64,000 nucleotides of DNA from Rhizorhabdus dicambivorans (GTDB taxonomy: Bacteria; Pseudomonadota; Alphaproteobacteria; Sphingomonadales; Sphingomonadaceae). Below the pieces are notes generated by a model that was not told the origin of the DNA, made no database searches, and saw only the letters and a program-made list of their open reading frames with translations. The DNA lies in assembly GCF_002355275.1 (NCBI RefSeq), contig NZ_CP023449.1, positions 248,001-312,000 of the forward strand. Reading direction: 5' to 3'. The number at the start of each line of letters is the position of its first letter. The first letter of the stretch is position 1. Below are positions 19,630 to 27,565 of the stretch, in pieces. Both the position numbers and the translations under genes were made by a program.

Positions 19630-19815
19630 TCAGGCCACTTCGCTCCGGCTATGCTCGGCCTGCCATGCGGCGATCTGATCGCGGACCGCCAGCTTGGCCT
19701 TCTTGAGCCGGGCGACCTCCAGATCGTCGGGCCGCAACCTCGCCAGCTGCTCGGTGATCGCTGCTTCGAGCCGGGCATGTTCCTTTTCGAGATAGTGGAG
19801 GAAACGTTCGGACAT
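19630..19815 (-). CDS. Small coiled-coil protein, DUF465/YdcH family
   Basis: The 61-residue product is one charged helix pair (HYLEKEHARLEAAITEQLAR, then LKKAKLAVRDQIAAW), as in the short DUF465 proteins common in proteobacteria. Function is unknown. It overlaps the end of the gene before it as ATGA, so the two form an operon. Confidence 0.85.
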   Translation of the reverse strand: MSERFLHYLEKEHARLEAAITEQLARLRPDDLEVARLKKAKLAVRDQIAAWQAEHSRSEVA

Positions 19816-20030
19816 CAGTGCGCCTCCTTGCCATCGAGCGATCGAAGCGCGGCCATCACCTCGTCGATCGGGACGGGACGCGCGCGGGGGGTCGGACGGC
19901 GCAGCGCCGGCCTGCCTTCCACGGCGGCGGCATCGGATGCCCAGGATGCGAGGATCGCCCGCTTCACCTCGGGTTCGAGGGTGGGGTGCCTGGCAACGTC
20001 GAACGGGCGTCGAAAATCGGAGAGGGACAT
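19815..20030 (-). CDS. Conserved small hypothetical protein
   Basis: A 71-residue product starting MSLSDFRRPFDVARHPTLEP. VKRAILASWASDAAAVEGRP and VPIDEVMAALRSLD are its most regular parts. No family name can be given with confidence, but the pattern (DVARHPTLEPEVKRAILASW) recurs with DUF465 genes in sphingomonads as I remember. The ATG at 20030 follows an AGGAGG-like site. It is the first gene of a two-gene unit with the DUF465 gene. Confidence 0.65.
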   Translation of the reverse strand: MSLSDFRRPFDVARHPTLEPEVKRAILASWASDAAAVEGRPALRRPTPRARPVPIDEVMAALRSLDGKEAH

Positions 20031-20153
20031 GGTTCTGCCTCCTTTCTTCCTGTCGCTCCCTGCGATCTCGGGGATCGCTGCCCGATAATCTGGAAGCGCG
20101 AAGCGAGTCGTCAAGCCCTTGATAAGAGGCACCTAAAAAATTTTTAGAGCGGG

Positions 20154-20181
20154 CTTGAAGTGGTGGAAGGCAAAATTATCT
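20154..20181 (+). promoter_or_regulatory. Possible heat-shock (sigma-32) promoter of hsp20
   Basis: CTTGAAG at 20154-20160 matches the sigma-32 -35 consensus CTTGAAA in six of seven positions. An AT-rich stretch, AAAATTATCTA, follows about 12 bases later. The -10 part does not match CCCCAT well, so only the -35 is persuasive. Confidence 0.35.
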
Positions 20182-20188
20182 AGCCGTC

Positions 20189-20276
20189 CGCCGGGTGCCT
20201 TGCGGGCCCGGCGACCGAGAGCGCCGGCGCGTTCCGGCGCCTCTCATGCTCAGATTGCTCACAGGAGGATTTGGAT
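20189..20276 (+). promoter_or_regulatory. ROSE-type RNA thermometer in the hsp20 leader
   Basis: Two stable hairpins (20189-20213, stem CGCCGGG/CCCGGCG; 20217-20245, stem GAGAGCGCCGG with one bulge) come before ATTGCTCACAGGAGGAT at 20254-20270. Here UUGCU stands next to the AGGAGG ribosome site and can pair with it imperfectly. The conserved U(U/C)GCU next to the Shine-Dalgarno sequence, after one or more stable hairpins, is the hallmark of ROSE elements, which block translation of small heat-shock genes at low temperature in rhizobia and other proteobacteria. Confidence 0.7.
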
Positions 20277-20756
20277 ATGAGAAGGATCGATTTCGCCCCC
20301 TATCGCCGCTCCACGGTCGGCTTCGACCGGCTGTTCGACATGCTGGAAACCGGCCCGCGCGGCGACGGTGGCGAGGGCTTCCCGCCCTATGACCTCGAAA
20401 AGATCAGCGAGGACAGCTACCGCATCACCCTCGCCGTCGCGGGCTTCCGCCCGGACGAGATCGAGATCACCGCGCAGCAGAACCAGCTGATCGTCAGCGG
20501 CCACAAGGCCGACAATGCCGAAGCGGAGCCGGATCGCTACCTGCACCGCGGCATCGCCACCCGCGCCTTCGAGCGGCGCTTCCAGCTGGCCGATTTCATC
20601 GAGGTCCGCTCGGCGAGCTTCGAAAATGGCCTGCTCAGCATCGCGCTCCAGCGCGAGGTGCCCGAGGCGATGAAGCCCCGCCGCATCGAGATCGGCGCGC
20701 CCGCCAACGACCGGGGGCTGCTGCCGAAGCTCCGGGGCAAGGTGAAGGCGGCCTGA
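20277..20756 (+). CDS. Small heat-shock protein, Hsp20/IbpA family
   Basis: The 159-residue product has an alpha-crystallin domain at about 35-130 (YRITLAVAGFRPDEIEITAQ, RAFERRFQLADF, and the GLL signature in ENGLLSIALQREVPE) and a C-terminal RRIEIG, matching the IxI anchoring motif. It is a holdase chaperone that binds unfolding proteins in the cytoplasm. ATG 20277 is eight bases after AGGAGG; a TTG at 20271 is too close to that site. A ROSE-like leader and a possible sigma-32 -35 box suggest heat control at two levels. Confidence 0.95.
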   Translation: MRRIDFAPYRRSTVGFDRLFDMLETGPRGDGGEGFPPYDLEKISEDSYRITLAVAGFRPDEIEITAQQNQLIVSGHKADNAEAEPDRYLHRGIATRAFERRFQLADFIEVRSASFENGLLSIALQREVPEAMKPRRIEIGAPANDRGLLPKLRGKVKAA

Positions 20757-20792
20757 CGGGACGGCGCCGGCGGGTTCCCGCCGGCGCCTGCC

Positions 20793-21335
20793 TCATGACC
20801 GGTCGGCACCTCTCGCCGGCAGGAAGCGGGGATTGCGCAACAGCCCCGCCGAGACCAGCGAGACGAGCAGCCCGACCGGCAATATCTCGCTGACCGTATA
20901 GGGGATGCGGACGAGCGGGTTGCGATATTCGGCCCAGAAGCCGTTCCAATGCATGCGGATGCGCGCCTGCTCGGCGGCACTCGCGCCCTTGGCGGCGGCC
21001 TCGGCGACCATCGCGTCGGTGTAGGACTGGAGGAAGGCGGTGCCCTTGATCGCGAAGACCAGTTCCCAGGCGGCGATATAGAAGAGCGTCGCGATCAGGC
21101 TGATCGCCAGCCCCAGCCCCAATGCCGGCCAGAAGCCGATCGCACCGCCCAGCGCGCCATCGCGCCGCCGCTTCACCGCGACGAACACGGCGCTGAGCGC
21201 GACCAGCATGATCAGATAGCCGAGCGTGACGCTGTGAAGCTGCTGCCCGTCGCCGGAGGCCAGCATCAGGACGATGTTGGGAATGCCGACGATCAGGCCG
21301 GCGATCGTGCCATAGGTCAGGATGGTGCGGAACAT
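20793..21335 (-). CDS. Membrane protein, DUF4199 family
   Basis: The 180-residue product has four hydrophobic segments: ILTYGTIAGLIVGIPNIVLM, the pair around LIMLVALSAVFVAV, ALGLGLAISLIATLFYIAA, and a last one at about 155-172. A soluble loop with KGASAAEQARIRMHWN lies before the last segment. The layout matches DUF4199 proteins, whose function is unknown. The ATG at 21335 follows GGGGAGG. It sits after a short LuxR-type regulator on the same strand. Confidence 0.8.
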   Translation of the reverse strand: MFRTILTYGTIAGLIVGIPNIVLMLASGDGQQLHSVTLGYLIMLVALSAVFVAVKRRRDGALGGAIGFWPALGLGLAISLIATLFYIAAWELVFAIKGTAFLQSYTDAMVAEAAAKGASAAEQARIRMHWNGFWAEYRNPLVRIPYTVSEILPVGLLVSLVSAGLLRNPRFLPARGADRS

Positions 21336-21425
21336 GGTGCCTCCCCGTTCTGGAGCGGCGAGTGAAGGCCCGAAACCCCGCCGATGCAATCGCCCATTAG
21401 GGTGATTCGGGGCGGTTCCAACCGA

Positions 21426-21875
21426 TCAGGGCAGGATTCCCAGTTCGCGGGCGCGGGCCAGCGCATCGGTACGCCGCGCCGCACCCAGCTTCTCGTAAAG
21501 ACGCGCGACATGGGTCTTCACCGTGTTCGGCGAGATGGCGAGCAGGCGCGCGATCTGCTTGTTCGAATGCCCGGCCGCAAGTTCGCGCAGCACCTCCAGT
21601 TCGCGCGCCGATATACCGAGTGAGGCGAGCGCGGCCGGATTCCCGTCGAACGGCACCGGCGCGCGCGGCGCGAAGGCGCGGATGCCGATGACGATCCCGA
21701 TCACGAGGAAGGCGCCCGCGATCAGCGCGATGGCGATTTCCTCGACATGGTCATGCGCCAGCCGCCGATAGTCGAGCCATTGCAGCGCCAGCGTCCCGGC
21801 CGCCAGCAGCACGCCATAAGCGGTCGCCTGTTTCCAGATCGGGGGATGGGATCGGCGCCGGGGCATTCGAGCCAT
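21426..21875 (-). CDS. Membrane-anchored LuxR-type regulator
   Basis: The product of about 149 residues has two hydrophobic helices at roughly 20-35 and 48-68, then a GerE/LuxR helix-turn-helix (ISARELEVLRELAAG and SPNTVKTHVARLYEKL). It has no receiver or ligand domain, so the membrane part or a partner must provide the signal. The adjacent DUF4199 membrane protein on the same strand is a natural candidate. Start ATG 21875 or 21866 is uncertain. Confidence 0.85.
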   Translation of the reverse strand: MARMPRRRSHPPIWKQATAYGVLLAAGTLALQWLDYRRLAHDHVEEIAIALIAGAFLVIGIVIGIRAFAPRAPVPFDGNPAALASLGISARELEVLRELAAGHSNKQIARLLAISPNTVKTHVARLYEKLGAARRTDALARARELGILP

Positions 21876-21914
21876 CGTCCGCCTAGCGGAGGCGGGAGTC
21901 CAGCGACAAGGCAA

Positions 21915-22787
21915 TCATCCGATCGTGATCGCCATGCTGAACAGCCGCTGTCCGCCCGGCGGGATCATCACCATGCCGGGCTTCTCGCCGATCTCGCCAT
22001 GAAAGCCGGCCGGGTCGCTATGACCCTGCCACGGCTCGATGCAGATATAGCCGGCCCCCGGCTTCGTCCACAGGCCGAGGTGCGGCATGCCCTGGAAATC
22101 GATCGTCGCCCGCGTGCCGGCAGGGCCCTCGAAGGCCAGACGGCGGCTTTCCAGCCGATCGAGGATCAGCGCATCCTCGGCGAACAGGCCGTCGTCGAGG
22201 CGCAGCGTGTCGCCCTCGATCGGAGTCGGGCGCGGCTCGGGATCGAGCAGGCCGTCCGCGTCGAGGCGGCGGACCAGTGCGGGCTCGGGCCGGTCGAAGC
22301 GGATGACATGGCCCGCCTTGCCCTGTTCCCCCGGTAGCGGCCAGCGCAGCGCCGGGTGAAAGCCGAAACTGGCCGGCATCGGATCGGCGCCGCTGTTCGT
22401 CACCCGCGCCGTCATCGTCAGGGTCGCCGCCCGGATCGTGAAGATCATCTCCAGCGAACAGTCGAAAGGCCATACCGCGCGAGTCGCCTCGTCCGGGTCG
22501 AGCCGCAGCACCAGCGCGTCGCCATCGCGTTCGGCAAGGGTGAAGTCACGCCGCCGCGCGAAGCCGTGGCGCGGCAGGCCATGGCTTTCGCCGCGCCAGC
22601 GGAAGCGGTCGCGGTTCAGCGTGCCGACGATGGGGAAGAGGATCGGCGCCCGGCCGGTCCAGAAGGCAGGATCGCCGTCCCACAGCCAGTCGCGCCCGGC
22701 GGCGTCGGTCAGCCGCTGCAATTCGGCGCCGGTTTCGCAGATCTCGGCGGTCAGGCGGTCCGATCCGATGCGATGAACCGCCGCCAC
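21915..22787 (-). CDS. Aldose 1-epimerase family protein
   Basis: The 290-residue product is a galactose mutarotase-like beta-sandwich with APILFPIVGTLNRD, SHGLPRHGFARRRDF (catalytic His region), FGFHPALRWPLPGE (second His) and a late Glu in ICIEPWQG. These match the LacX/YeaD-type subfamily, which handles aldose or glucose-6-phosphate epimers. The true substrate is not known. It lies between the LuxR-type gene and the DUF3297 gene on the same strand. Confidence 0.88.
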   Translation of the reverse strand: MAAVHRIGSDRLTAEICETGAELQRLTDAAGRDWLWDGDPAFWTGRAPILFPIVGTLNRDRFRWRGESHGLPRHGFARRRDFTLAERDGDALVLRLDPDEATRAVWPFDCSLEMIFTIRAATLTMTARVTNSGADPMPASFGFHPALRWPLPGEQGKAGHVIRFDRPEPALVRRLDADGLLDPEPRPTPIEGDTLRLDDGLFAEDALILDRLESRRLAFEGPAGTRATIDFQGMPHLGLWTKPGAGYICIEPWQGHSDPAGFHGEIGEKPGMVMIPPGGQRLFSMAITIG

Positions 22788-22791
22788 CGCG

Positions 22792-23052
22792 TCAGCCCTG
22801 CGAGGCTTCTTCGGCGGGTGCGTCCTTCAGATAGGGCTCGACCGGGCCGCTGAGCTTGATCGTCAGCGGGTTGCCCTTGCGATCGCGGGTGTTGCCGACC
22901 GAGACGCGGATCCAGCCCTCGCTGACGCAATATTCCTCGACATTGGTCTTCTCGACGCCCTTGAAGCGGATGCCGACGCCGCGCTCGAGCAGCTCGCCAT
23001 TATAATGCGGGCTGTTGGGATTGATCGAAAGACGGTCGGGCATGTCGGTCAT
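22792..23052 (-). CDS. DUF3297 family protein
   Basis: The 86-residue product, opening MTDMPDRLSINPNSPHYN and holding RGVGIRFKGVEKTNVEEY, is typical of the DUF3297 family, short cytoplasmic proteins of unknown function found in many alphaproteobacteria. It ends four bases before the epimerase gene starts, which suggests co-transcription. Confidence 0.9.
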   Translation of the reverse strand: MTDMPDRLSINPNSPHYNGELLERGVGIRFKGVEKTNVEEYCVSEGWIRVSVGNTRDRKGNPLTIKLSGPVEPYLKDAPAEEASQG

Positions 23053-23097
23053 GGGATAAGGTCCGGATAAAGAGGATGCGCGCCTTTAACCCAAGCC

Positions 23098-23177
23098 GTC
23101 ATTCCAGCGAAAGCTGGAATCTCATTGGAATGGCGAGCGCGCCTGCCGCGCGAGATTCCAGCTTTCGCTGGAATGAC
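23098..23177. repeat. 26-bp perfect inverted repeat (ATTCCAGC family)
   Basis: Arms 23098-23123 and 23152-23177 match exactly as reverse complements. Each arm also contains its own small hairpin, ATTCCAGC-GAAA-GCTGGAAT. A related unit lies at 32296-32390. It separates the DUF3297 promoter from the end of the LysR gene. Confidence 0.85.
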
Positions 23178-23199
23178 ATAGGGGATGGGCAAGCGGCGC

Positions 23200-24117
23200 T
23201 CAACTCGTCGTCCATGGCGGTTTCAGGAATGCCGCCGCCAGAAAGTCGATCAGCACCTTGACCCGGGCGGGGCGCAGCGGGGTGGGCGGGGTGACGACAT
23301 GCAGCGCGGCGGTCCGCCCGATCGACCAGTCGGCAAGCACCTCCTCCAGGCTTCCGGCGGCAAGGCATTTCCAGGCGAGGAAATCGGGCAGCGGGGCGAT
23401 GGCGGTGCCGGCCAGCAGCGCGTCGAGGATGACGTCGCCATTGTTGGTACGGATGGGGCCCTTCACCTCGACGGTGAGGTCCCCCTCCGACCGGTGGCTG
23501 AAATACCAGCGGCCGGGTGCGCGGACATGGGTGTAGATGATCGCGGGATAGCGCGGGATATCGCGCGGATGCTCCGGCCGGCCGAGCCGGTCGAACAGGG
23601 CGGGCGCGCCGACCAGCGGCAGGCGCACCGGGAACAGCCGCCGCGCCTTGAGCGCCGAATCCTCGAGCTGGCCGATGCGCAGCGCGATATCGAACCCCTG
23701 CTCGATCAGGTCGATCCGCTCGTCCGAAAGGTGCAGGTCGATCGCCACCTCAGGATAGGCCTGGAGGAACAGCGGCAATATCGGCCGGAGATGGGCGATG
23801 CCAAACGACATCGGCGCGGCCAGCCGGACAAGGCCGCGCGGCACCGCGCCGCGTTCGGAGATCGCCTCCTCGATCGCCTCTCCTTCGGCCAGCAGGAAGC
23901 TGGCGCGCTCCTGCGCGGCCGAGCCGCTCTCGGTCAGCGACAGCTTGCGCGAACTGCGGTGGAAAAGCGGCGTTCCCAGCCGTTCCTCCAGACGCGATAC
24001 CGCCTTGGACACCGTGGCCTTGGACAGGCGCAACTCGGCCGCCGCACCCGAGAAACTGCCCAACTCGGCCACCTTGGCAAAGACCGCCCAGGCTTCGAAA
24101 TCGGGTAGGCGTGCCAT
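23200..24117 (-). CDS. LysR-family transcriptional regulator
   Basis: The 305-residue product has an N-terminal winged helix (FAKVAELGSFSGAAAELRLS, KATVSKAVSRLEERLGTPLF) and a two-lobe effector domain from about 90 on. The ATG at 24117 follows GGAGGG. It is divergent from pirin and wrbA, so it probably controls them. Pirin/WrbA neighbours suggest the signal is a quinone, electrophile or oxidant; this is inference. A candidate operator lies in the 116-base gap. Confidence 0.92.
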   Translation of the reverse strand: MARLPDFEAWAVFAKVAELGSFSGAAAELRLSKATVSKAVSRLEERLGTPLFHRSSRKLSLTESGSAAQERASFLLAEGEAIEEAISERGAVPRGLVRLAAPMSFGIAHLRPILPLFLQAYPEVAIDLHLSDERIDLIEQGFDIALRIGQLEDSALKARRLFPVRLPLVGAPALFDRLGRPEHPRDIPRYPAIIYTHVRAPGRWYFSHRSEGDLTVEVKGPIRTNNGDVILDALLAGTAIAPLPDFLAWKCLAAGSLEEVLADWSIGRTAALHVVTPPTPLRPARVKVLIDFLAAAFLKPPWTTS

Positions 24118-24126
24118 CGGCCCTCC

Positions 24127-24176
24127 GGTACAAAAATGGAAACGATCAGTTTCGATCATCTCCGTTTATTTGTACC
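24127..24176. promoter_or_regulatory. Candidate LysR operator between the regulator and pirin
   Basis: GGTACAAA (24127-24134) is mirrored by TTTGTACC (24169-24176). Between them lies GAAAC-GATCA-GTTTC. The segment is AT-rich, sits between divergent genes, and fits the inverted-repeat sites LysR regulators bind. Confidence 0.55.
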
Positions 24177-24233
24177 AGCACAAGCCTATCTTGCTCCCAA
24201 CAGCCGCTCATGCGGCAAAGAGGAGTGCAGCAG

Positions 24234-24932
24234 ATGATCGAAGTCCGTCCTTTTGCCTCGCTCGGCCATGCCGACCATGGCTGGCTCGACGCGAGCCATC
24301 ATTTCTCCTTCGGCGGCTATCGCGATCCGAAGCGGGTCCACTGGGGCGCCCTGCGCGTCTGGAACGACGACACCATCGCCCCGCACACCGGCTTCGCCCC
24401 GCATCCGCACAACGACATGGAGATCATCACCTATGTCCGCACCGGCGCGATCAGCCATCGCGACAGCCTGGGCAATGCCGGCCGCACCGAGGCAGGCGAC
24501 GTCCAGGTGATGTCGGCCGGCACCGGGATCGTCCATTCGGAGAAGAATGAGGAGGATGTTCCCACCACCCTCTTCCAGATCTGGATCATCCCCGATCGCC
24601 AGGGCGAGAAGCCCGGCTGGGGCACCCGCCCCTTCCCCAAGGGCGAGCGCGCCGGCCAGTTCGTGACCCTGGCGAGCGGGATCGCCGGCGACGAGGAAGC
24701 GCTGCCGATCCGGGCCGATGCCCGGGTGCTGGGCGCTACCCTGAAGGCCGGCGAGAGCGCGATCCATGCGATCGGCCGCGACCGCAAGGCCTATCTGGTC
24801 GCGACCCAGGGCCGGATCGAGGTCAACGGCGTCGCCGCCGAACCGCGCGATGGCGTTGCCATCGCCGACCTCGACGAAGTGACGATCACCGCCCTCGACG
24901 ATGCCGAGATCGTGCTGGTCGACGTAGCGTAA
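24234..24932 (+). CDS. Pirin family protein (possible quercetinase-like cupin)
   Basis: The 232-residue product is a bicupin. The N-terminal cupin shows [20 protein letters not shown], the metal-binding [12 protein letters not shown] and [10 protein letters not shown], as in bacterial pirins such as YhhW. Some members degrade quercetin in vitro; others act as regulators or oxidative-stress proteins. ATG 24234 follows AGGAG. It leads a same-strand series with wrbA and two smaller genes, opposite the LysR gene. Confidence 0.92.
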   Translation: MIEVRPFASLGHADHGWLDASHHFSFGGYRDPKRVHWGALRVWNDDTIAPHTGFAPHPHNDMEIITYVRTGAISHRDSLGNAGRTEAGDVQVMSAGTGIVHSEKNEEDVPTTLFQIWIIPDRQGEKPGWGTRPFPKGERAGQFVTLASGIAGDEEALPIRADARVLGATLKAGESAIHAIGRDRKAYLVATQGRIEVNGVAAEPRDGVAIADLDEVTITALDDAEIVLVDVA

Positions 24933-25021
24933 CCCCAACCCTTTCCCGTCATGCCGGCCATCGCTGGGGTGACGGGAAAGGACCTGTGACAAGCAACCAC
25001 CCCCTTTTCGGAGCAACCATC

Positions 25022-25636
25022 ATGTCCAAGACCCCCAGGATCCTCGTCCTCTATTATTCCACCTATGGCCATATCGAGACGATGGCCGACGCCATCGCCG
25101 ACGGCGCGCGTGAGGCCGGCGCCCAGGTGGACGTCAAGCGCGTGCCGGAGACGGTGCCGCTGGAGATCGCCCAGAAGAATCATTTCAAGCTCGACCAGAA
25201 GGCGCCGGTCGCCACCGTCGCCGAGCTGGAGGATTATGACGCGATCATCGTCGGCACCGGCACCCGCTTTGGGCGCATGTCCAGCCAGATGGCGGCCTTC
25301 CTCGACGGCGCCGGGGGCCTGTGGGCTAAGGGCGCGCTGAACGGCAAGGTCGGCGCGGCCTTCACCTCCTCGGCGACCCAGCATGGCGGGCAGGAGACGA
25401 CGCTCTTCTCGATCATCACCAACCTGCTGCACTTCGGCATGACCATCGTCGGCCTGCCCTACAGCTTCGCGGGCCAGATGGGTGTCGACGAGGTCAAGGG
25501 CGGCGCACCCTATGGCGCCACGACGATCGCCGACGGCGACGGATCGCGCCAGCCTTCCGCAACGGAAATCGAGGGCGCAAAATTTCAGGGGCGCCATGTG
25601 GCGGAGATCACAGCGAAGCTCGTCCGCGAATCGTAA
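25022..25636 (+). CDS. wrbA: NAD(P)H:quinone oxidoreductase, WrbA type
   Basis: WrbA is a flavodoxin-like FMN enzyme that reduces quinones by two electrons, avoiding semiquinone radicals. The 204-residue product has the FMN loop [12 protein letters not shown] near residue 10, PTRFG-like [12 protein letters not shown], and [12 protein letters not shown] near 120. ATG 25022 follows CGGAG; an upstream ATG-less extension is unlikely. A palindromic stretch CCCGTCATGCC...GGGTGACGGG lies in the gap after pirin. Pirin and WrbA side by side fit a quinone or electrophile response. Confidence 0.95.
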   Translation: MSKTPRILVLYYSTYGHIETMADAIADGAREAGAQVDVKRVPETVPLEIAQKNHFKLDQKAPVATVAELEDYDAIIVGTGTRFGRMSSQMAAFLDGAGGLWAKGALNGKVGAAFTSSATQHGGQETTLFSIITNLLHFGMTIVGLPYSFAGQMGVDEVKGGAPYGATTIADGDGSRQPSATEIEGAKFQGRHVAEITAKLVRES

Positions 25637-25661
25637 ACAAGCGTTAATTCAGGAGGAAGCG

Positions 25662-25988
25662 ATGACCGCCGCCAGTGATGTTCGAGCCGATACCAAGACC
25701 CAGGTCCCGCCGCTCTCGGCGCTCGAATGGAAGGTCGTCAGCCTCGCGATCCGCGAGGCGGGCGAGATGGGCTGCGGCGCGGGCAAACGCAGCCGGCTCG
25801 CCCGGCTGTTCGGCGGGGTGAGCGGGTTCCGGCCCAAGCTCCCCCTCGCCGACCCGCGGCTCGAGACATTGCGGCGGTTCGTCTGCACGCTGCGCGACGG
25901 CGCCGAGCTTTCCGAGCTCAAGCGCCGCCTGATCGAGTTCGGCTTCCATCCCGGCCAGCTTTCGGCGGTGGCGATGCTCGCCCGCTGA
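25662..25988 (+). CDS. Conserved hypothetical 108-residue protein
   Basis: Not recognised. The 108-residue product has WKVVSLAIREAGEMGCGAGK, a basic loop (KRSRLARLF), RLETLRRFVCTLRDGAELSE and a final FGFHPGQLSAVAMLAR. It looks like a compact helical soluble protein with two Cys; no signal peptide or membrane helix is seen. AGGAGG nine bases before ATG 25662 makes it a real gene. It follows wrbA by 25 bases on the same strand, so it is likely co-transcribed and may be part of the LysR-controlled group. Confidence 0.75.
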   Translation: MTAASDVRADTKTQVPPLSALEWKVVSLAIREAGEMGCGAGKRSRLARLFGGVSGFRPKLPLADPRLETLRRFVCTLRDGAELSELKRRLIEFGFHPGQLSAVAMLAR

Positions 25989-26118
25989 CCGGTTCTGAAA
26001 AGTCATCCGCTGCGGGTATTCAGCCCCCCGCTCGCAGCGTCCCGCCCGTCCTCCTTTCAGGGGGGCGGGCGGTTTGCTATCCGCCCTCCCGCGCACCATG
26101 CGAAGGAGAGCAGAGACC

Positions 26119-26640
26119 GTGACCAGCCTGTACGAAGCCGCGATCCCACCGGTACGCCGGGCACTGGTCAATCTGGGCGCCATCCTCGACAAGGCCGCCG
26201 CGCATTTCCAGGCGGAAGGGGTGGCCGAAGCCGACTGGCTGGGCGCCAGACTCGCCCCCGACATGTTCAGCCTCATCCGCCAGGTCCAGTCCGCCAGCGA
26301 TGCCGCGCGTTTCCTGGCCAGCCGCCTGTCGGGCGGAACCGCACCCTCCATGGCCGATGAGGAGAAGAGCGTCGCCGAACTGCGCGACCGCATCGACCGG
26401 ACCATCGCCTATCTCGACAGCCTGGCGCCCGCAGCGATCGACGGACGCGAGGCGGAGCCGGTGGTCGTCACCCTGCCCAAGGCCGAGATCCGCTTCACCG
26501 GGGCCAGCTATCTGCGCGACTTCGGCCTACCGAACTTCTTCTTCCACATCGTTACCGCCTACGGGATCCTGCGCCACCGGGGCGCCCCGATCGGCAAGCT
26601 CGACTATCTGGGCCCGCTGGACATGGTTCGCTTCGAATAA
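26119..26640 (+). CDS. DUF1993 family protein
   Basis: The 173-residue product reads SLYEAAIPPVRRALVNLGAI at the start and has LPNFFFHIVTAYGILRHRG near the end, the pattern of DUF1993 proteins (four-helix, DinB-like fold). DinB-like proteins often bind a metal by three His, but the role of this family is not known. The start is GTG 26119, eight bases after AAGGAG; an ATG at 26098 would add seven residues. Confidence 0.85.
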   Translation: MTSLYEAAIPPVRRALVNLGAILDKAAAHFQAEGVAEADWLGARLAPDMFSLIRQVQSASDAARFLASRLSGGTAPSMADEEKSVAELRDRIDRTIAYLDSLAPAAIDGREAEPVVVTLPKAEIRFTGASYLRDFGLPNFFFHIVTAYGILRHRGAPIGKLDYLGPLDMVRFE

Positions 26641-26651
26641 AGCAGCCGCCG

Positions 26652-27122
26652 TCAGTCGCCGCTGAACGCCAGCAGCCGGCCCAGCGACAGCGCCCCCGCC
26701 CAGCAGAGCAGGGATGTGGCCCCGGCCAGGCGGAGCGCGGCCGGCGAAGCCCGGTCGAGCAGCCGGCCATTGCGCAGGTGGTGGCCGATCGCCGACAGCG
26801 TGCCCGCCGCGATCAGTGCCAGCTTCGCGGCGAACAGGGGCATCGCCGCATAGTCGGGCGCCCGCACCGCGAACAGCGCGAGGCCGGTCGCCATGGCCAG
26901 CGCCAGCCCGGCGCCCGCCACCGGCACCAGCGGCCGGCTGAGATGGACGAGGGGAATCGCCCGCCACGCGCCCAGCAGTCGCAGGTCGAGCGCCGCCACC
27001 GCGCCGACCAGCAGGCCAATCCCGAGGATATGGAGCGCGTTGACCGCCGCATAGGACCAGCGCCCGTGCCGCAGATATTGGGCCAGATCGGTCGCGGCGA
27101 GCGCGGCCGTCCACTCCTCCAT
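26652..27122 (-). CDS. Small inner-membrane protein (DUF6644-like)
   Basis: The 156-residue product has about four hydrophobic segments (YAAVNALHILGIGLLVGAVAA with an internal His, PVAGAGLALAMATGLALFAV, AAKLALIAAGTLSAIGHH, and a C-terminal one). The His in the first and third segments recall small heme-binding or copper-linked membrane proteins, but nothing proves it. It overlaps the exported DUF6152-like gene as ATGA, so the two are one unit. Confidence 0.7.
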   Translation of the reverse strand: MEEWTAALAATDLAQYLRHGRWSYAAVNALHILGIGLLVGAVAALDLRLLGAWRAIPLVHLSRPLVPVAGAGLALAMATGLALFAVRAPDYAAMPLFAAKLALIAAGTLSAIGHHLRNGRLLDRASPAALRLAGATSLLCWAGALSLGRLLAFSGD

Positions 27123-27478
27123 CAGTCGCGCTCGGGATAGAGATCGAAGCGGCGATCGCCGATGAAGATGCGTTCGGCCTTGATCAGCCTTGCCTTGGGA
27201 TCGGCTGATGGCTCGCCCGCGATACGCAGCCGGACGCCGGCCGCGAAATCGCGGTCCTTGAGGCCGGCACGCTCGTTGCGCCAGGGCTGGCCGACCTCGA
27301 CCGTCCAGCGCGCGCCCTGCACGTCGAGGATCACCACGCCGTGCGGATTGCCGAGCTTCGCTTCGACCACCCGGCCGGCGATCTCGATATTCTTGCCCGT
27401 CGTCCAGGCCCAGCCATGATGGGCCGGCACGGCGGCGGGCAGGGAGAGGAGCAGGACGCTCAGCGCGAGTCGCTTCAT
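27122..27478 (-). CDS. Exported small beta protein, DUF6152-like
   Basis: The 118-residue product has a signal peptide (MKRLALSVLLLSLPAAVPA) followed by HHGWAWTT, then a compact beta domain (IEIAGRVVEAKLGNPHGVVI, WTVEVGQPWRNER, LRIAGEP). A leading HHGW after cleavage is usual in DUF6152 proteins and could bind copper as an N-terminal His motif; this is inference. It precedes and overlaps the membrane-protein gene. Confidence 0.75.
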   Translation of the reverse strand: MKRLALSVLLLSLPAAVPAHHGWAWTTGKNIEIAGRVVEAKLGNPHGVVILDVQGARWTVEVGQPWRNERAGLKDRDFAAGVRLRIAGEPSADPKARLIKAERIFIGDRRFDLYPERD

Positions 27479-27565
27479 CGGCGGTCTCCTTCGATGTCGG
27501 GCCAGTCTAGCATCAACGGGCCGGGACGGCATAGGATGCGGGCGGGCCAATCGAAGGAGATGGGG

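Noticed and set aside
13934-23177. CRISPR array
   Set aside because: The repeated units are scattered single palindromes in different gaps, with no regular spacers and no cas genes.
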